From assembly GCA_019359325.1 (NCBI GenBank), contig JAHHHN010000009.1, positions 1 to 64,000 on the forward strand: 64,000 nucleotides of DNA, written 5' to 3'. The DNA comes from Mojavia pulchra JT2-VF2. GTDB taxonomy: Bacteria > Cyanobacteriota > Cyanobacteriia > Cyanobacteriales > Nostocaceae. Numbering within the stretch: position 1 is the stretch's first letter; every line of letters starts with the position of its first letter. Below the pieces are notes generated by a model. The model was given only the letters and a program-made list of their open reading frames with translations. It made no database searches and was not told where the DNA came from. Below are positions 47,979 through 56,071 of this stretch, piece after piece. The position numbers were made by a program, and so were the translations under genes.

Positions 47979-48572
47979 ATGCGCGATACATTTAATAGGA
48001 TGGTTGGCCGGACTCGCTATGTTGTCTTTCGCCTATTCTTGCATTTAGGAGGAACAGAGGTAGCACCAATTTTGGGCGTATTAAATCATGCTGCACGGGA
48101 AGCGATCGATACAGATGGCGACTTGCAAGTTATGGGAGAAGAACTGGTAGAAATCTGCCAAACACTGCTGCAATATGATGATTCTTGGCTGTCTGCTGCT
48201 AATGAAGGTGACGTATTTTGGAATGAGGGTGAAGCAGGAGATTATGTAAATGAATTATTTACTGACTCCGCCCAAAGATATCTGAGTGAACCAGATTTGA
48301 GTTCTGATTCTGGACTTGATGACCCTTTATCTATACCTGTGACGCGCAACGTAATTGTAATGATTACAGTTGCTTATGAAGGAGAAGTACCAGATTTAGA
48401 AACCGACTTGTCTAACATTCAGGCTTTGAAACAAGCTTTGAAAGCTTTAATTAATTTGCACTATAACAATAAACTCAAGGCCATACAGGTGCATTTCTCG
48501 CCAGCGCAGTTAGGCGATGAACTCACTAACGATCAAGTATTACAATACTATCCCGAATTGATTCCATTGTAA
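47979..48572 (+). CDS. DUF1517 family protein
   Basis: The product has 197 residues. GGAGG is 8 bp upstream of the ATG, a strong ribosome binding site. The C-terminal half matches the cyanobacterial/plant DUF1517 pattern: a beta strand (NVIVMITVAYEGEVPDL), a helix (IQALKQALKALINL) and the end (VHFSPAQLGDELTNDQVLQ, then YYPELIPL). The usual membrane segments of longer family members are absent. Function unknown. It follows the pentapeptide gene by 66 bp and is probably in the same transcript. Confidence 0.75.
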   Translation: MRDTFNRMVGRTRYVVFRLFLHLGGTEVAPILGVLNHAAREAIDTDGDLQVMGEELVEICQTLLQYDDSWLSAANEGDVFWNEGEAGDYVNELFTDSAQRYLSEPDLSSDSGLDDPLSIPVTRNVIVMITVAYEGEVPDLETDLSNIQALKQALKALINLHYNNKLKAIQVHFSPAQLGDELTNDQVLQYYPELIPL

Positions 48573-48642
48573 GTTGTTGGGTAGTCCGTACTTACAACGT
48601 GTACTGTGAACTTGTTAAGCTCGAAGATAGGATACTAATGCA

Positions 48643-49530
48643 ATGCTCATGAACATACTACGTAAGTTTACAGTAGTTTTTTTAGCGATGAGTTTATGCT
48701 TGACAACTGTTGGTTGTGGAGGTGGTAACCAAACTACACCCCCAGCCCAGAATGTTAGCCAAAGCTCGTCGGCTGCCACCAAACTCAGTGATGGTCAGTA
48801 TCAAGTACAACAAGCAACTTATGACGATGCCACTGGGGAATATACCCTGTTTTTAATTGGCAGTAAACCCCCGACCTTTGTAACTGAAAATTTGCAAATG
48901 GCACGGCTGACAGATGAAGAAATTAAAGAGGGTAAGAAAAGTTACTTAAAAGTAGAAAACGGACAGCCCAGTTTATACTTGACAGAAGATTTTAAAATTG
49001 AGTACGTCCACAACGTCACTGAAAACAGAACAAATCCCCAAACAGGGCAACAAGAAACGGTCGTAGTCCGTCAACAAAGTGGCTTCTGGGCACCCTTTGC
49101 TGGGGCTGTGGCTGGTGGCGTAGCGGGTCAGGCGCTTGGTAGCCTGTTGTTTAGACCGCAGTATTATGTACCCCCTGTCTATCAACCTGGACAAGTGATG
49201 ACTGGCTATGGTGGTTATGGCAGAAACTATGATCAAGCGGTTCAAAGCTACCGCAGTCGCTACAACGCGCCACCAGCAGCTGTGAGAAATCGCACTGCTT
49301 TCCGCAGTACGGGGACAATTAGAAGGTCATATCCCAATAGCTCAACTATACGCACTGCACCACGCACCAATACACGTAACCGTCCTAGTGGTTCTGGTTT
49401 TGGTAGTAGTGAACTAAGACCTTCCAATAGTTCTAGATCACCTAGACGCAATCCTAGCGGCAGTAGCTTTGGTAGTGGCGGACGTTCTAGTGGTCGTCGC
49501 GCACCTTCTTTTGGTGGCAGACGCCGCTAA
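48643..49530 (+). CDS. Lipoprotein with Gly/Ser/Arg-rich tail
   Basis: The product has 295 residues. The N-terminal signal (MNILRKFTVVFLAMSLCLTT) ends in a lipobox VGCGGG, so it is probably lipid-anchored. A beta-rich domain (about 45-130) is followed by a hydrophobic glycine-zipper-like segment (FAGAVAGGVAGQALGSLLF) and then a low-complexity R/S/G/N tail. It may begin at the second ATG (48649). I recognise no family. It is third in a run of plus-strand genes with DUF1517. Confidence 0.7.
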   Translation: MLMNILRKFTVVFLAMSLCLTTVGCGGGNQTTPPAQNVSQSSSAATKLSDGQYQVQQATYDDATGEYTLFLIGSKPPTFVTENLQMARLTDEEIKEGKKSYLKVENGQPSLYLTEDFKIEYVHNVTENRTNPQTGQQETVVVRQQSGFWAPFAGAVAGGVAGQALGSLLFRPQYYVPPVYQPGQVMTGYGGYGRNYDQAVQSYRSRYNAPPAAVRNRTAFRSTGTIRRSYPNSSTIRTAPRTNTRNRPSGSGFGSSELRPSNSSRSPRRNPSGSSFGSGGRSSGRRAPSFGGRRR

Positions 49531-49692
49531 TCGCTAATTCAGTTACCTTTTTCTCAGCCTCACCCTACCCCTTCACTGTAAGGGGAGGGAATATCTACAC
49601 TTCAGCAACAGCCTGACGTTGCGTTTCTCTTCTAGCCAAAATCCTGAGCCACAAGGACATAAGGTAAAAACCCTTTCTCCCCCTGCTCTCTT

Positions 49693-49736
49693 GCGGTCTT
49701 AATGATAAATCTTTAATCGAATACGATAAGCAACGG
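49693..49736. repeat. GTTCTTAATGATAARTC dispersed repeat, second copy
   Basis: GCGGTCTTAATGATAAATCT, then TTAATCGAATACGATAAGCA, matches 25624-25667 with several substitutions. In both places a C-rich CTGCTC stretch precedes it. Confidence 0.7.
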
Positions 49737-49767
49737 GCATCATTACACCGTGAATGATGCCCGTTGC
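49730..49767 (-). terminator. Hairpin terminator of the 49771 gene
   Basis: Perfect 15-nt arms GCAACGGGCATCATT (49730-49744) and AATGATGCCCGTTGC (49753-49767), loop of 8, beginning 3 bp beyond the minus-strand stop. Confidence 0.7.
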
Positions 49768-49770
49768 TCG

Positions 49771-50184
49771 TTACGCCGTCTGTGTAGAAGCCGCTTTTGA
49801 GTCTGCGGTAGATTTTAACCGGGTAATAGTGGCTTTACGAATGCGTAGGCGTAGCCCGCCGCAGGCATCGCTTTTGCGTACTCCGCCTGTCATCTCGTAT
49901 TCCCGGCTGTTTTTACCATACCTCGACGCCACGCCATTGACTAAGCGTTCTGAAGTTTCCCGAATGGTCTTTTCAAGGATTTCTATTTCTCCCTTTGCTG
50001 TGTCAAGGTCAGTTAGCATCATATTATACTGGTCAATCTGGTTGCGGAGTTGCCCAGTTAACTCGGTTAAATGGTTTAAACTGATGGAATCACCAAAGTC
50101 AAGGTTGGAATTAATCGATTTAAGTCCAATTAATCTCTTTTCGGTTTTTTCTAGCACGGTAGAGCTTCTTGTTTTGCGTGGCAT
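49771..50184 (-). CDS. Small cyanobacterial hypothetical protein with repeat-derived tail
   Basis: The start is chosen at MPRKTRSSTVLEKTEKRL, where I recall related proteins beginning; the frame is open 26 codons further upstream. The product has 137 residues. The body is helical (HLTELTGQLRNQIDQYNMML) and ends in VASRYGKNSREYEMTGGVRKS. After that, 30 or so residues (ACGGLRLRIRK and on) are encoded across a dispersed repeat at 49842-49870, so the C-terminus differs from what I expect of the family. A terminator hairpin follows at once. Function unknown. Confidence 0.65.
   Translation of the reverse strand: MPRKTRSSTVLEKTEKRLIGLKSINSNLDFGDSISLNHLTELTGQLRNQIDQYNMMLTDLDTAKGEIEILEKTIRETSERLVNGVASRYGKNSREYEMTGGVRKSDACGGLRLRIRKATITRLKSTADSKAASTQTA
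49842..49870. repeat. GCGTAGGCGTAGCCCGCC dispersed repeat within a coding end
   Basis: GCGTAGGCGTAGCCCGCCGC then AGGCATCGC, a GC-rich motif frequent in Nostoc genomes. Here it lies in frame in the 3' part of the gene at 49771. Confidence 0.7.
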
Positions 50185-50340
50185 CAATGGATACTTTTTA
50201 CTAAACTCTATCTTTCTAGAGTGTCTCAATAGGACAATGTAGCGGTTCAGTAAAGCTTGCAAAATAAGGTGTTTTTTGTAATAAGATTTGATTTTTAGCT
50301 CAGTAATTGCACGACAATAAACAACAAATCGTTGAGAATG

Positions 50341-50466
50341 GACTTGCGTTGTGGATAAACGGATTTGTGTTGTGGATGAACGGACTTGCGTTGTGGACGA
50401 ATGGACTTGCGTTGTGGACGAATGGACTTGTGTTGTGGATGAACGGACTTGTGTTGTGGACGAATA
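50341..50466. repeat. Six 21-bp tandem units
   Basis: Six direct repeats start with GACTTGCGTTGTGGA and end in (T/C)(G/A)AA(T/C)(G/A); units 3 and 4 are identical. On the minus strand they would read as a 7-residue repeat (RPQHKSV and variants). That frame (50295-50510) lacks other gene features. Confidence 0.85.
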
Positions 50467-50492
50467 GAGAGACGCGATAAATCGCCGTCTCT
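50466..50492. repeat. REP-like palindrome AGAGACGCGAT
   Basis: AGAGACGCGATAAATCGCCG then TCTCTAC: arms AGAGACG(G)CGAT and ATCGCCGTCTCT. It is the same family as the palindromes at 50617-50640 and inside the RAYT gene at 51169-51188. Confidence 0.7.
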
Positions 50493-50616
50493 ACAATGCG
50501 TTTTTGTCATCTATTATAATTTTTATCAAAAAGCCTAATCCGAACCGGATTGCACGCAATTGAGAAACGTCATATTTATACCAATTTGAAAAAAGAATGT
50601 AACAAATAGACCATTT

Positions 50617-50640
50617 GTAGAGACTCGATTCATCGCGTCT
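50617..50640. repeat. REP-like palindrome (inverted relative to 51169)
   Basis: GTAGAGACTCGATTCATCGC then GTCT. Its reverse complement matches 51169-51192 with one change. Confidence 0.7.
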
Positions 50641-50674
50641 ATTTTCCGGTGATTCATCCCGTATTTACATACTG

Positions 50675-50769
50675 ATACCAATTTGAAAAAAGAATGCAAC
50701 ATATGGGTAGGGGCAGTGCCGTGCCCCTACGAAGAATTTATGTGTCGCAAACATTATTTGAATTGGTAT
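50675..50769. mobile_element. MITE-like inverted-repeat element
   Basis: 95 bp. The ends are ATACCAATTTGAA (50675) and TTGAATTGGTAT (50758-50769), imperfect inverted repeats. The centre is a GTAGGGGCA...TGCCCCTAC hairpin. A half copy begins at 50578 with the same 20-bp left end. Confidence 0.7.
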
Positions 50770-50857
50770 GATAATAATTCCGAGTTTTTTGGGTTGGCAA
50801 TTACATCAATGCAAAGCAATAATTGCATAAATCTTTGTATAAATTAATCATGTAATC

Positions 50858-51463
50858 ATGAATCATTACGATCCTCAACCAAAAGACAACAAACCGAAAT
50901 ACAAAGGTAAATATCGAATTGATTCAACACGTTTACCAGGATGGAATTATGCTAGTAATGGTGGATATTTTGTTACTATTTGCACGGATGGTAAAAAATG
51001 CTTTTTTGGTGAGGTTGTACAGGGTGAAATGCAGCTGTCACCAATTGGAGAAATCGCTCATAAATTGTGGTATGAGATTCCTAATAATTTTTCTAATTGC
51101 CAGATAGATTCGTTTTGCGTCATGCCTAATCATATTCATGGGATTGTGATTATTAATCAAACACAAGAAGACGCGATGAATCGCGTCTCTACAAGTCAAC
51201 GGGGGGATGGGGAACGGGGCGGGGTTACTGGGTTATTTAATCCGATGTTGTCTAAAAATTCCCTTTCTAAAATTATTAGATGGTACAAAGGACGATGTTC
51301 ATTTGAAATTAATCAAATATATGAAGGTTTTGGATGGCAAGAAAGGTTTCATGACAACATAATTCGTAATGAATTCGCCCTTGATCGAATTAGACAATAT
51401 ATTATCAATAATCCAATCAATTGGGAACGCGATCGCGAAGCGCGCCCTATGCCTGAGCGCTAG
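50858..51463 (+). CDS. REP-associated tyrosine transposase (RAYT, Y1 family)
   Basis: The product has 201 residues. The HUH motif is at 92-94 in FCVMPNHIHGIVII, and the catalytic Tyr is probably 181 in RIRQYIINNP; NGGYFVTICTDGKKCFFGEV is the typical start of the fold. Residues of about 104-113 (EDAMNRVSTS) are encoded by the palindrome AGACGCGAT-GA-ATCGCGTCT, so a REP-like sequence sits inside the gene without breaking the frame. The C-terminus (ERDREARPMPER) also runs into repeat sequence. RAYTs process REP hairpins; the surrounding palindromes at 50466 and 50617 are its likely substrates. Confidence 0.9.
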   Translation: MNHYDPQPKDNKPKYKGKYRIDSTRLPGWNYASNGGYFVTICTDGKKCFFGEVVQGEMQLSPIGEIAHKLWYEIPNNFSNCQIDSFCVMPNHIHGIVIINQTQEDAMNRVSTSQRGDGERGGVTGLFNPMLSKNSLSKIIRWYKGRCSFEINQIYEGFGWQERFHDNIIRNEFALDRIRQYIINNPINWERDREARPMPER

Positions 51464-51473
51464 GATTGCGCTC

Positions 51474-51514
51474 CCCCAAGCTGCGCTTGGGGTAATGCAA
51501 ACTCCGTTTGCATT
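51474..51514. repeat. Two tandem short hairpins after the RAYT gene
   Basis: CCCCAAG-CTGCG-CTTGGGG (51474-51492) and AATGCAAAC-TCC-GTTTGCATT (51494-51514). They are adjacent palindromes of a dispersed family and may also act as the gene's terminator. Confidence 0.7.
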
Positions 51515-51639
51515 GAAGCATATACGGGCGATCGCAAACAACCACCCAACTAATTCTTTCGATTCATTGCGTTTTCTTGCGATCGCCATAATTTATCTAG
51601 GCGTAGCGATCGCAAAACCCAATGTCAAAAAACCCAGCT

Positions 51640-52707
51640 TTAAAGCCAGGCTCGGTCATATTGAACAGGCCAGAGTTTATCATGTCCTAGTTGTTTGGCT
51701 GCTAGGTGTGGCCAGTAAGGATTGCGAAGTAGTTCGCGCCCTAACAGCACTAGATCAGCCCCTTGTGTACGAATAATTTGGTCAGCTTGTTGAGGAGATG
51801 TAATCAAGCCTACGGCTCCTGTATAGATATCGGCTTCACGGCGAATACGTTCAGCAAACTGAGTCTGATAACCTGGTTTTAATGGTATATTGATGCCTGG
51901 TATAATGCCCCCTGAGGAGCAGTCGATTAGATCCACGCCTAAAAATTTGAGTTTGTCGCTTAAGGCGATACTCTGCTCTACGTCCCAACCTTTATCTACC
52001 CAATCAGTCGCAGAGATACGTACAAATAGCGGATATGTTTCTGGCCAAACTTCTCGCACTCCCTGAACAATCTCCCTCAGTAGTCGGGTACGGTTTTCAA
52101 AGTTACCACCATAATCATCTGTTCGAGTGTTAACCAGTGGTGAGAGAAACTGGTGCAATAAGTAGCCATGAGCAGCATGGATTTCAATGACTTTGAAACC
52201 TGCTTTTAAAGAACGTTTGGCAGCTTGAACAAAAGCATTAATAACTTGCTGAATTCCTTCGATGCTTAGGGCTTCTGGTACAGGGCTATCTTTACTAAAG
52301 GCGATCGCACTGCTTGAAACTAGAGGACGCCACCCTTCTTGAGATTCATCCAGTGCTTTTCCTCCCTTACTTGGTTTGGCAGTACTTGCTTTTCTGCCTG
52401 CATGAGCGAGTTGAATACCAGCAACCGCACCAAAGTTATGAATTAATTGCACAATCTTGGCTAAATTTTCTATGTGTTCATCTGTCCAGATGCCTAAATC
52501 TTGTGGACTAATGCGCCCCCCTGGTTCTACAGCTGCTGCCTCTGTCATTACTAACCCGCAACCGCCAACTGCACGAGAAGCTAGATGAATTTTATGCCAG
52601 TCATTAGCATATCCATTTGTACTCGAATATTGACACATAGGTGAAAGGGCGATGCGGTTACGAAAGGTAACTTGACGAATCCTGAATGTTTCAAACAGGT
52701 GTGCCAT
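51640..52707 (-). CDS. Old Yellow Enzyme-type NADH:flavin oxidoreductase (YqjM class)
   Basis: The start is set at MAHLFETFRIRQVTFRNRI, 21 codons inside the longest frame. The product has 355 residues. Cys25 in LSPMCQYSS, then GIQLAHAGRKAS, EIHAAHGYLLHQFLSP and a late GRELLRNPYWP match the thermophilic-like/YqjM class of ene-reductases (FMN-binding TIM barrel). It reduces alpha,beta-unsaturated carbonyls; the physiological substrate is unknown. The 3' end lies in a repeat-rich region after the RAYT gene. Confidence 0.9.
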   Translation of the reverse strand: MAHLFETFRIRQVTFRNRIALSPMCQYSSTNGYANDWHKIHLASRAVGGCGLVMTEAAAVEPGGRISPQDLGIWTDEHIENLAKIVQLIHNFGAVAGIQLAHAGRKASTAKPSKGGKALDESQEGWRPLVSSSAIAFSKDSPVPEALSIEGIQQVINAFVQAAKRSLKAGFKVIEIHAAHGYLLHQFLSPLVNTRTDDYGGNFENRTRLLREIVQGVREVWPETYPLFVRISATDWVDKGWDVEQSIALSDKLKFLGVDLIDCSSGGIIPGINIPLKPGYQTQFAERIRREADIYTGAVGLITSPQQADQIIRTQGADLVLLGRELLRNPYWPHLAAKQLGHDKLWPVQYDRAWL

Positions 52708-53668
52708 TAGTATTGATTCCTTTTCTTGGTAGGTAAAAGAAATTACGACAGAGTTGCACAAAAGTCTCACATTGGCTTAAACATCTGTAGATGTTCTCCT
52801 GAGCTAATTGCGGTCAGCGATGCAGCCACAACCAGTAGGAAGAATCAGACAGTATAAATACCATTTCACTGCCATACTCCCCAGTTATCAGTAGTTAGAG
52901 CGCTCTTCTTTAGTATTGATTTAAAACTTCAATACTAGCTAAATAACTTGGCGTAAATAAACATAATCATCAATATCATACTAACTACTGAGCTAATTTT
53001 GAACTAATTTATTTATGTCTCCTTAATGCCATCACTGCTATGACCATCAAAATTCGGATAGCTAAGATTTTCGCTAGGATGTTCGTGTTTCTGGAATTCC
53101 CAGATATCGCGCTTTCCTTGCTGTTGATCCACTTGTGAACGAGACCTAAATACCTTTGTGAGTGCAAAGCTTTTTAAGCTTTCATATTTACAATGTGTTT
53201 ACAGCTTACCTATGATTGCTGTAATTTATGAACAAATTAAAAATATCTTCAGATATTCTTACTATTAAAATTCAACGATTTTTATACGTAATTACAGTAA
53301 TCACATTGAAAAACGTTTATTTTTTTACTTGTTTGAATTTTGCATTTGATTGGCAAGTTTACTTTGATTCCAATAACAGCATTTAATCTTTGTAGAATAT
53401 GTAACAATAAATTATTTCAAACCTCGATAGTTTGCAGAAGTATAATTATTACTACGAAAACCAAAATGAAGGACAAATACGATATCTGTCCTTAAAATCA
53501 AAAATATGCAAGTTAAATGTGCATTAGCTTATCTACTACCGATGATGCTGAGTGTTATGCTACTCAGGACTGTTTCGGGAACTAAAAAAATCAGTAATGT
53601 ATAAAGAGTTCACAATACTTCCTTGCATAAGGAAGTTATCTAACAGCAGTTATCTAGTAAACTGAAAA
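52708..53668. other. Intergenic, 0.96 kb, two hairpins and a possible tiny ORF
   Basis: AT-rich. It holds the inverted repeat AAGGACA...TGTCCTT (53469-53493), a possible 32-codon frame at 53506-53604, and the hairpin ACTTCCTT-GCAT-AAGGAAGT at 53617-53636 just before the PAP2 gene. Nothing else was seen. Confidence 0.5.
53506..53604 (+). CDS. Possible 32-residue hydrophobic peptide
   Basis: MQVKCALAYLLPMMLSVMLL and then a polar tail (RTVSGTKKISNV), bracketed by two short inverted repeats. It resembles a single-helix leader or membrane peptide. No ribosome binding site stands out. This is weak evidence and could be chance. Confidence 0.25.
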   Translation: MQVKCALAYLLPMMLSVMLLRTVSGTKKISNV

Positions 53669-54745
53669 ATGGGCACTTCTAATTTCGAGAAATTCGTCGG
53701 TGATAATCTTTTAGTTCGAGCAATACATACCGCTGTCAAAGGAAGAGCTAGGTATAAAGTCGATGGACTTTATGGTTCGCAAGCTCTCAAGCAATACCTG
53801 GAATTAAGATTGTCAAAGGAAGAAGGAATCGCACAAGTTAGCGCTAACAATTTGACAGGAAATATTCTTGTTATTTTCCACCGAGATCAGAGTCCAAGTG
53901 CGATCGCCTGGCTGATCTACGATATTGTCTTAGATTACAGAAAAAAGTTCATAAAATTACCTGTAACTAAGAATGTTATCAGCACAACACCAGCAGCAAA
54001 AAAATTACCTATAAACATCTCAGCCATATTCCCCCAAACGCCTATGCAAAAATTAGGCAGAGCAGGTAGCCAACAACTTGTACTGGTATCGGGGGCTGTT
54101 TGCGCTCTGGTATGCGGCCTCGGACTGTTGCACATATCTGGTCTTGACGAAAGGATTTTGCTAGCTATTCAAAAGCTACACACGCCAATAGGCGATCGCA
54201 TTATGCTCGGTGTTACTTTCCTTGGCGAGCCGCTACCCTTGCTGTTAATTTGTTTGGGATTGGGAATTTGGTCAACATATAATAAGCGTCTTTGGGAAGC
54301 AACTACCTTAGGTATAACCGCAGTTGGCGCAATGGGCTTAAATTATTTGTTGAAAGCGCGGTTTGGTAGGGCACGTCCAGCACTTTGGGATTGGATTATT
54401 GATGTTGCTCACTACAGCTTTCCTAGCGGTCACGCAATGGCGTCAATAGCGATTTATGGTTTCATTAGTTACACTTTGGCAAAGCAATTTCCTCAATGGC
54501 AAGGACGAATATTTTCCTTAACCATGGCCTTAATTGTGGCGATAGGTTTTAGTCGGCTTTATCTTGGCGTACATTGGCCTACTGATGTGGCGGCTGGCTA
54601 TGCTCTAGGTTTAGTGTGGTTAATTGCCTGTATTCTCAGCTTGGAACTGTGGCAACAATATCAGTTGTCAGCGAAGAGAACAAAGGAAGCGGGGAAAGCT
54701 TTTGAAGCTGTGGTGTTCCTACCTCAGCTTCAAATACAAGCTTGA
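53669..54745 (+). CDS. HMA-like domain fused to PAP2 phosphatase
   Basis: The product has 358 residues. Residues of about 10-75 (LVRAIHTAVKGRARYKVDG, then GIAQVSANNLTGNILVIF) look like an HMA_2-type domain as found at the start of some cyanobacterial P-type ATPases, without the metal-binding CxxC. From about 135, membrane helices carry a lipid phosphatase/PAP2 domain with the three signature motifs: KARFGRARP (about 229), PSGHAM (about 252) and SRLYLGVHWPTD (about 296). Probable activity: dephosphorylation of phosphatidate, diacylglycerol pyrophosphate or undecaprenyl pyrophosphate. The domain pairing is unusual. Confidence 0.87.
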   Translation: MGTSNFEKFVGDNLLVRAIHTAVKGRARYKVDGLYGSQALKQYLELRLSKEEGIAQVSANNLTGNILVIFHRDQSPSAIAWLIYDIVLDYRKKFIKLPVTKNVISTTPAAKKLPINISAIFPQTPMQKLGRAGSQQLVLVSGAVCALVCGLGLLHISGLDERILLAIQKLHTPIGDRIMLGVTFLGEPLPLLLICLGLGIWSTYNKRLWEATTLGITAVGAMGLNYLLKARFGRARPALWDWIIDVAHYSFPSGHAMASIAIYGFISYTLAKQFPQWQGRIFSLTMALIVAIGFSRLYLGVHWPTDVAAGYALGLVWLIACILSLELWQQYQLSAKRTKEAGKAFEAVVFLPQLQIQA

Positions 54746-54774
54746 GATTTTAGAGAAAATAACCTTTATCTAGA

Positions 54775-55170
54775 TTATTCTGGAAAATTAGTTTCAGGAT
54801 CAATCGGCATCCCAACAGGGTCAGTATTAGGCAAAGTTCCTTGCATCTCATCGCTTGGAATATCTGGATTATTCTGGAGGTTGACAGAACCCTTTTCTGA
54901 GTTCTGCTCATCTGTAGAATCAGGCCCCATGATAGTAGAAGCTCCAGCAGTTTTAGGATCGCCACTTACACCAGCTTTTGGAAAGTTGGTGGCAATAGGA
55001 AAGTTAGTTGGATCTCCCTCTGGTTCGTTTCCTCCTGCTGCGGCTTGTGCATCTAGCATTGCACTTCCTGCAACATTAGTAGGTGTATGAGGTTGAGCTT
55101 GTTGGGATGCAACAGTAGATTGATCTGGAGTAATAGCTGGATTTGATAAAGATGGGTCGTTCTCGCTCAT
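54775..55170 (-). CDS. Acidic, probably disordered hypothetical protein
   Basis: The product has 131 residues and is rich in P, N, D, S, T and G, without hydrophobic core or cysteine. MSENDPSLSNPAITPDQSTV is at the start and repeated TNFP/NFPE motifs occur (TNFPIATNFPKAG, ending ETNFPE). No ribosome binding site stands out. The regular codon use and clear start make it a likely gene; its role is unknown. It is convergent with the PAP2 gene. Confidence 0.6.
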   Translation of the reverse strand: MSENDPSLSNPAITPDQSTVASQQAQPHTPTNVAGSAMLDAQAAAGGNEPEGDPTNFPIATNFPKAGVSGDPKTAGASTIMGPDSTDEQNSEKGSVNLQNNPDIPSDEMQGTLPNTDPVGMPIDPETNFPE

Positions 55171-55279
55171 ATTGTTATCCTCAATATTAGTAGTAGGAAA
55201 ATTAGTGTCATGTTTAGCTATTAATTATTCATTAATGTTCTGACTTAATTTTTTGGTTTCTGAATTAATTGTTTACTAT

Positions 55280-55813
55280 TTAGATTTCTGCAAGTTGAGA
55301 GATAATCGTCGCCTGATGTTGCTCAATCCAATCCTTTGCCCATTGGAAGTGTACCCCTGCACGACGGGCAGCAGCTTCATCTTCCGGGCGATCGCCCACA
55401 TAACAGCTATTTTGCGGAGTATGTTTGTGCCGAATCATTGCCAACTGCAACATTCCAGCTCCGGGTTTGCGATATTGTCCAGACCATTTAGTTTTACTGT
55501 GGTTGTGGACATTGTGGCGAGTGACGCGGAAGCATTTTTTGCCTTCAAAGTCAGGACAGAAGTAAATTTCCCTTAATTCTGGAAATAGCTCAAGCGTGTA
55601 CTGCTGTTCCCTGACACACTCTTGAATAGACTTGTACCCTGCGGCAACTCCGCCTTGATTGGTGATGCCAACAATAATCCAATCATCTTTGTAAGTACCA
55701 ATAGCAACTTCAGCACCCATAATAATTTTTTGGTCTTGAGGATGTTGAAAGTATTGTTCACCGCTGAGTGGTTCTCGAATTGTGCCGTCTAAGTCTATCA
55801 ATAATAGGCTCAT
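55280..55813 (-). CDS. HAD-IIIA family phosphatase (histidinol/heptose bisphosphatase-like)
   Basis: The product has 177 residues. Motif I is LLLIDLDGTIRE (nucleophile Asp7 and Asp9), motif II GITNQGGVAAG, motif III RKPGAGML and motif IV YVGDRPEDEAAARRAG. The absence of a large cap and the GITNQGG motif place it near D,D-heptose 1,7-bisphosphatase and the PNK 3'-phosphatase module. No GmhA/GmhB partner or nucleotide kinase domain is nearby, so the substrate stays open. Confidence 0.85.
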   Translation of the reverse strand: MSLLLIDLDGTIREPLSGEQYFQHPQDQKIIMGAEVAIGTYKDDWIIVGITNQGGVAAGYKSIQECVREQQYTLELFPELREIYFCPDFEGKKCFRVTRHNVHNHSKTKWSGQYRKPGAGMLQLAMIRHKHTPQNSCYVGDRPEDEAAARRAGVHFQWAKDWIEQHQATIISQLAEI

Positions 55814-56071
55814 CGTTTTTGTGTAGAATTCTCCTTCTGTCTCCTTCTGTTTGATATCTTAAGCTGTTAAATACTACCTTTCCTCTGGCTAACGGAAGGC
55901 GCTATCACAACGGGTGTTCGTCCTCCAGATTGAGGAAATTATCCTTAAAATCGTAACCTTTGTCAGCCGCAAGTACTTTTACTCGTTTACGTTAGCGAAG
56001 CGGGACATTGTAAACAGCGCAATAATTATTTTTATTAGAAAGTTTCGCTTGAAAGGTGGAAGAGTTCATGT

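Larger units (their letters stand above)
50511..50857. other. Repeat-filled intergenic region upstream of the RAYT gene
   Basis: It holds a half copy of the MITE end (ATACCAATTTGAAAAAAGAA at 50578), a REP palindrome at 50617-50640 and a full MITE-like element at 50675-50769. No gene is seen. Confidence 0.6.

Noticed and set aside
50295-50510. 71-codon minus-strand frame with RPQHKS heptads
   Set aside because: It is the translation of the 21-bp array and has no other protein-like part or ribosome binding site.
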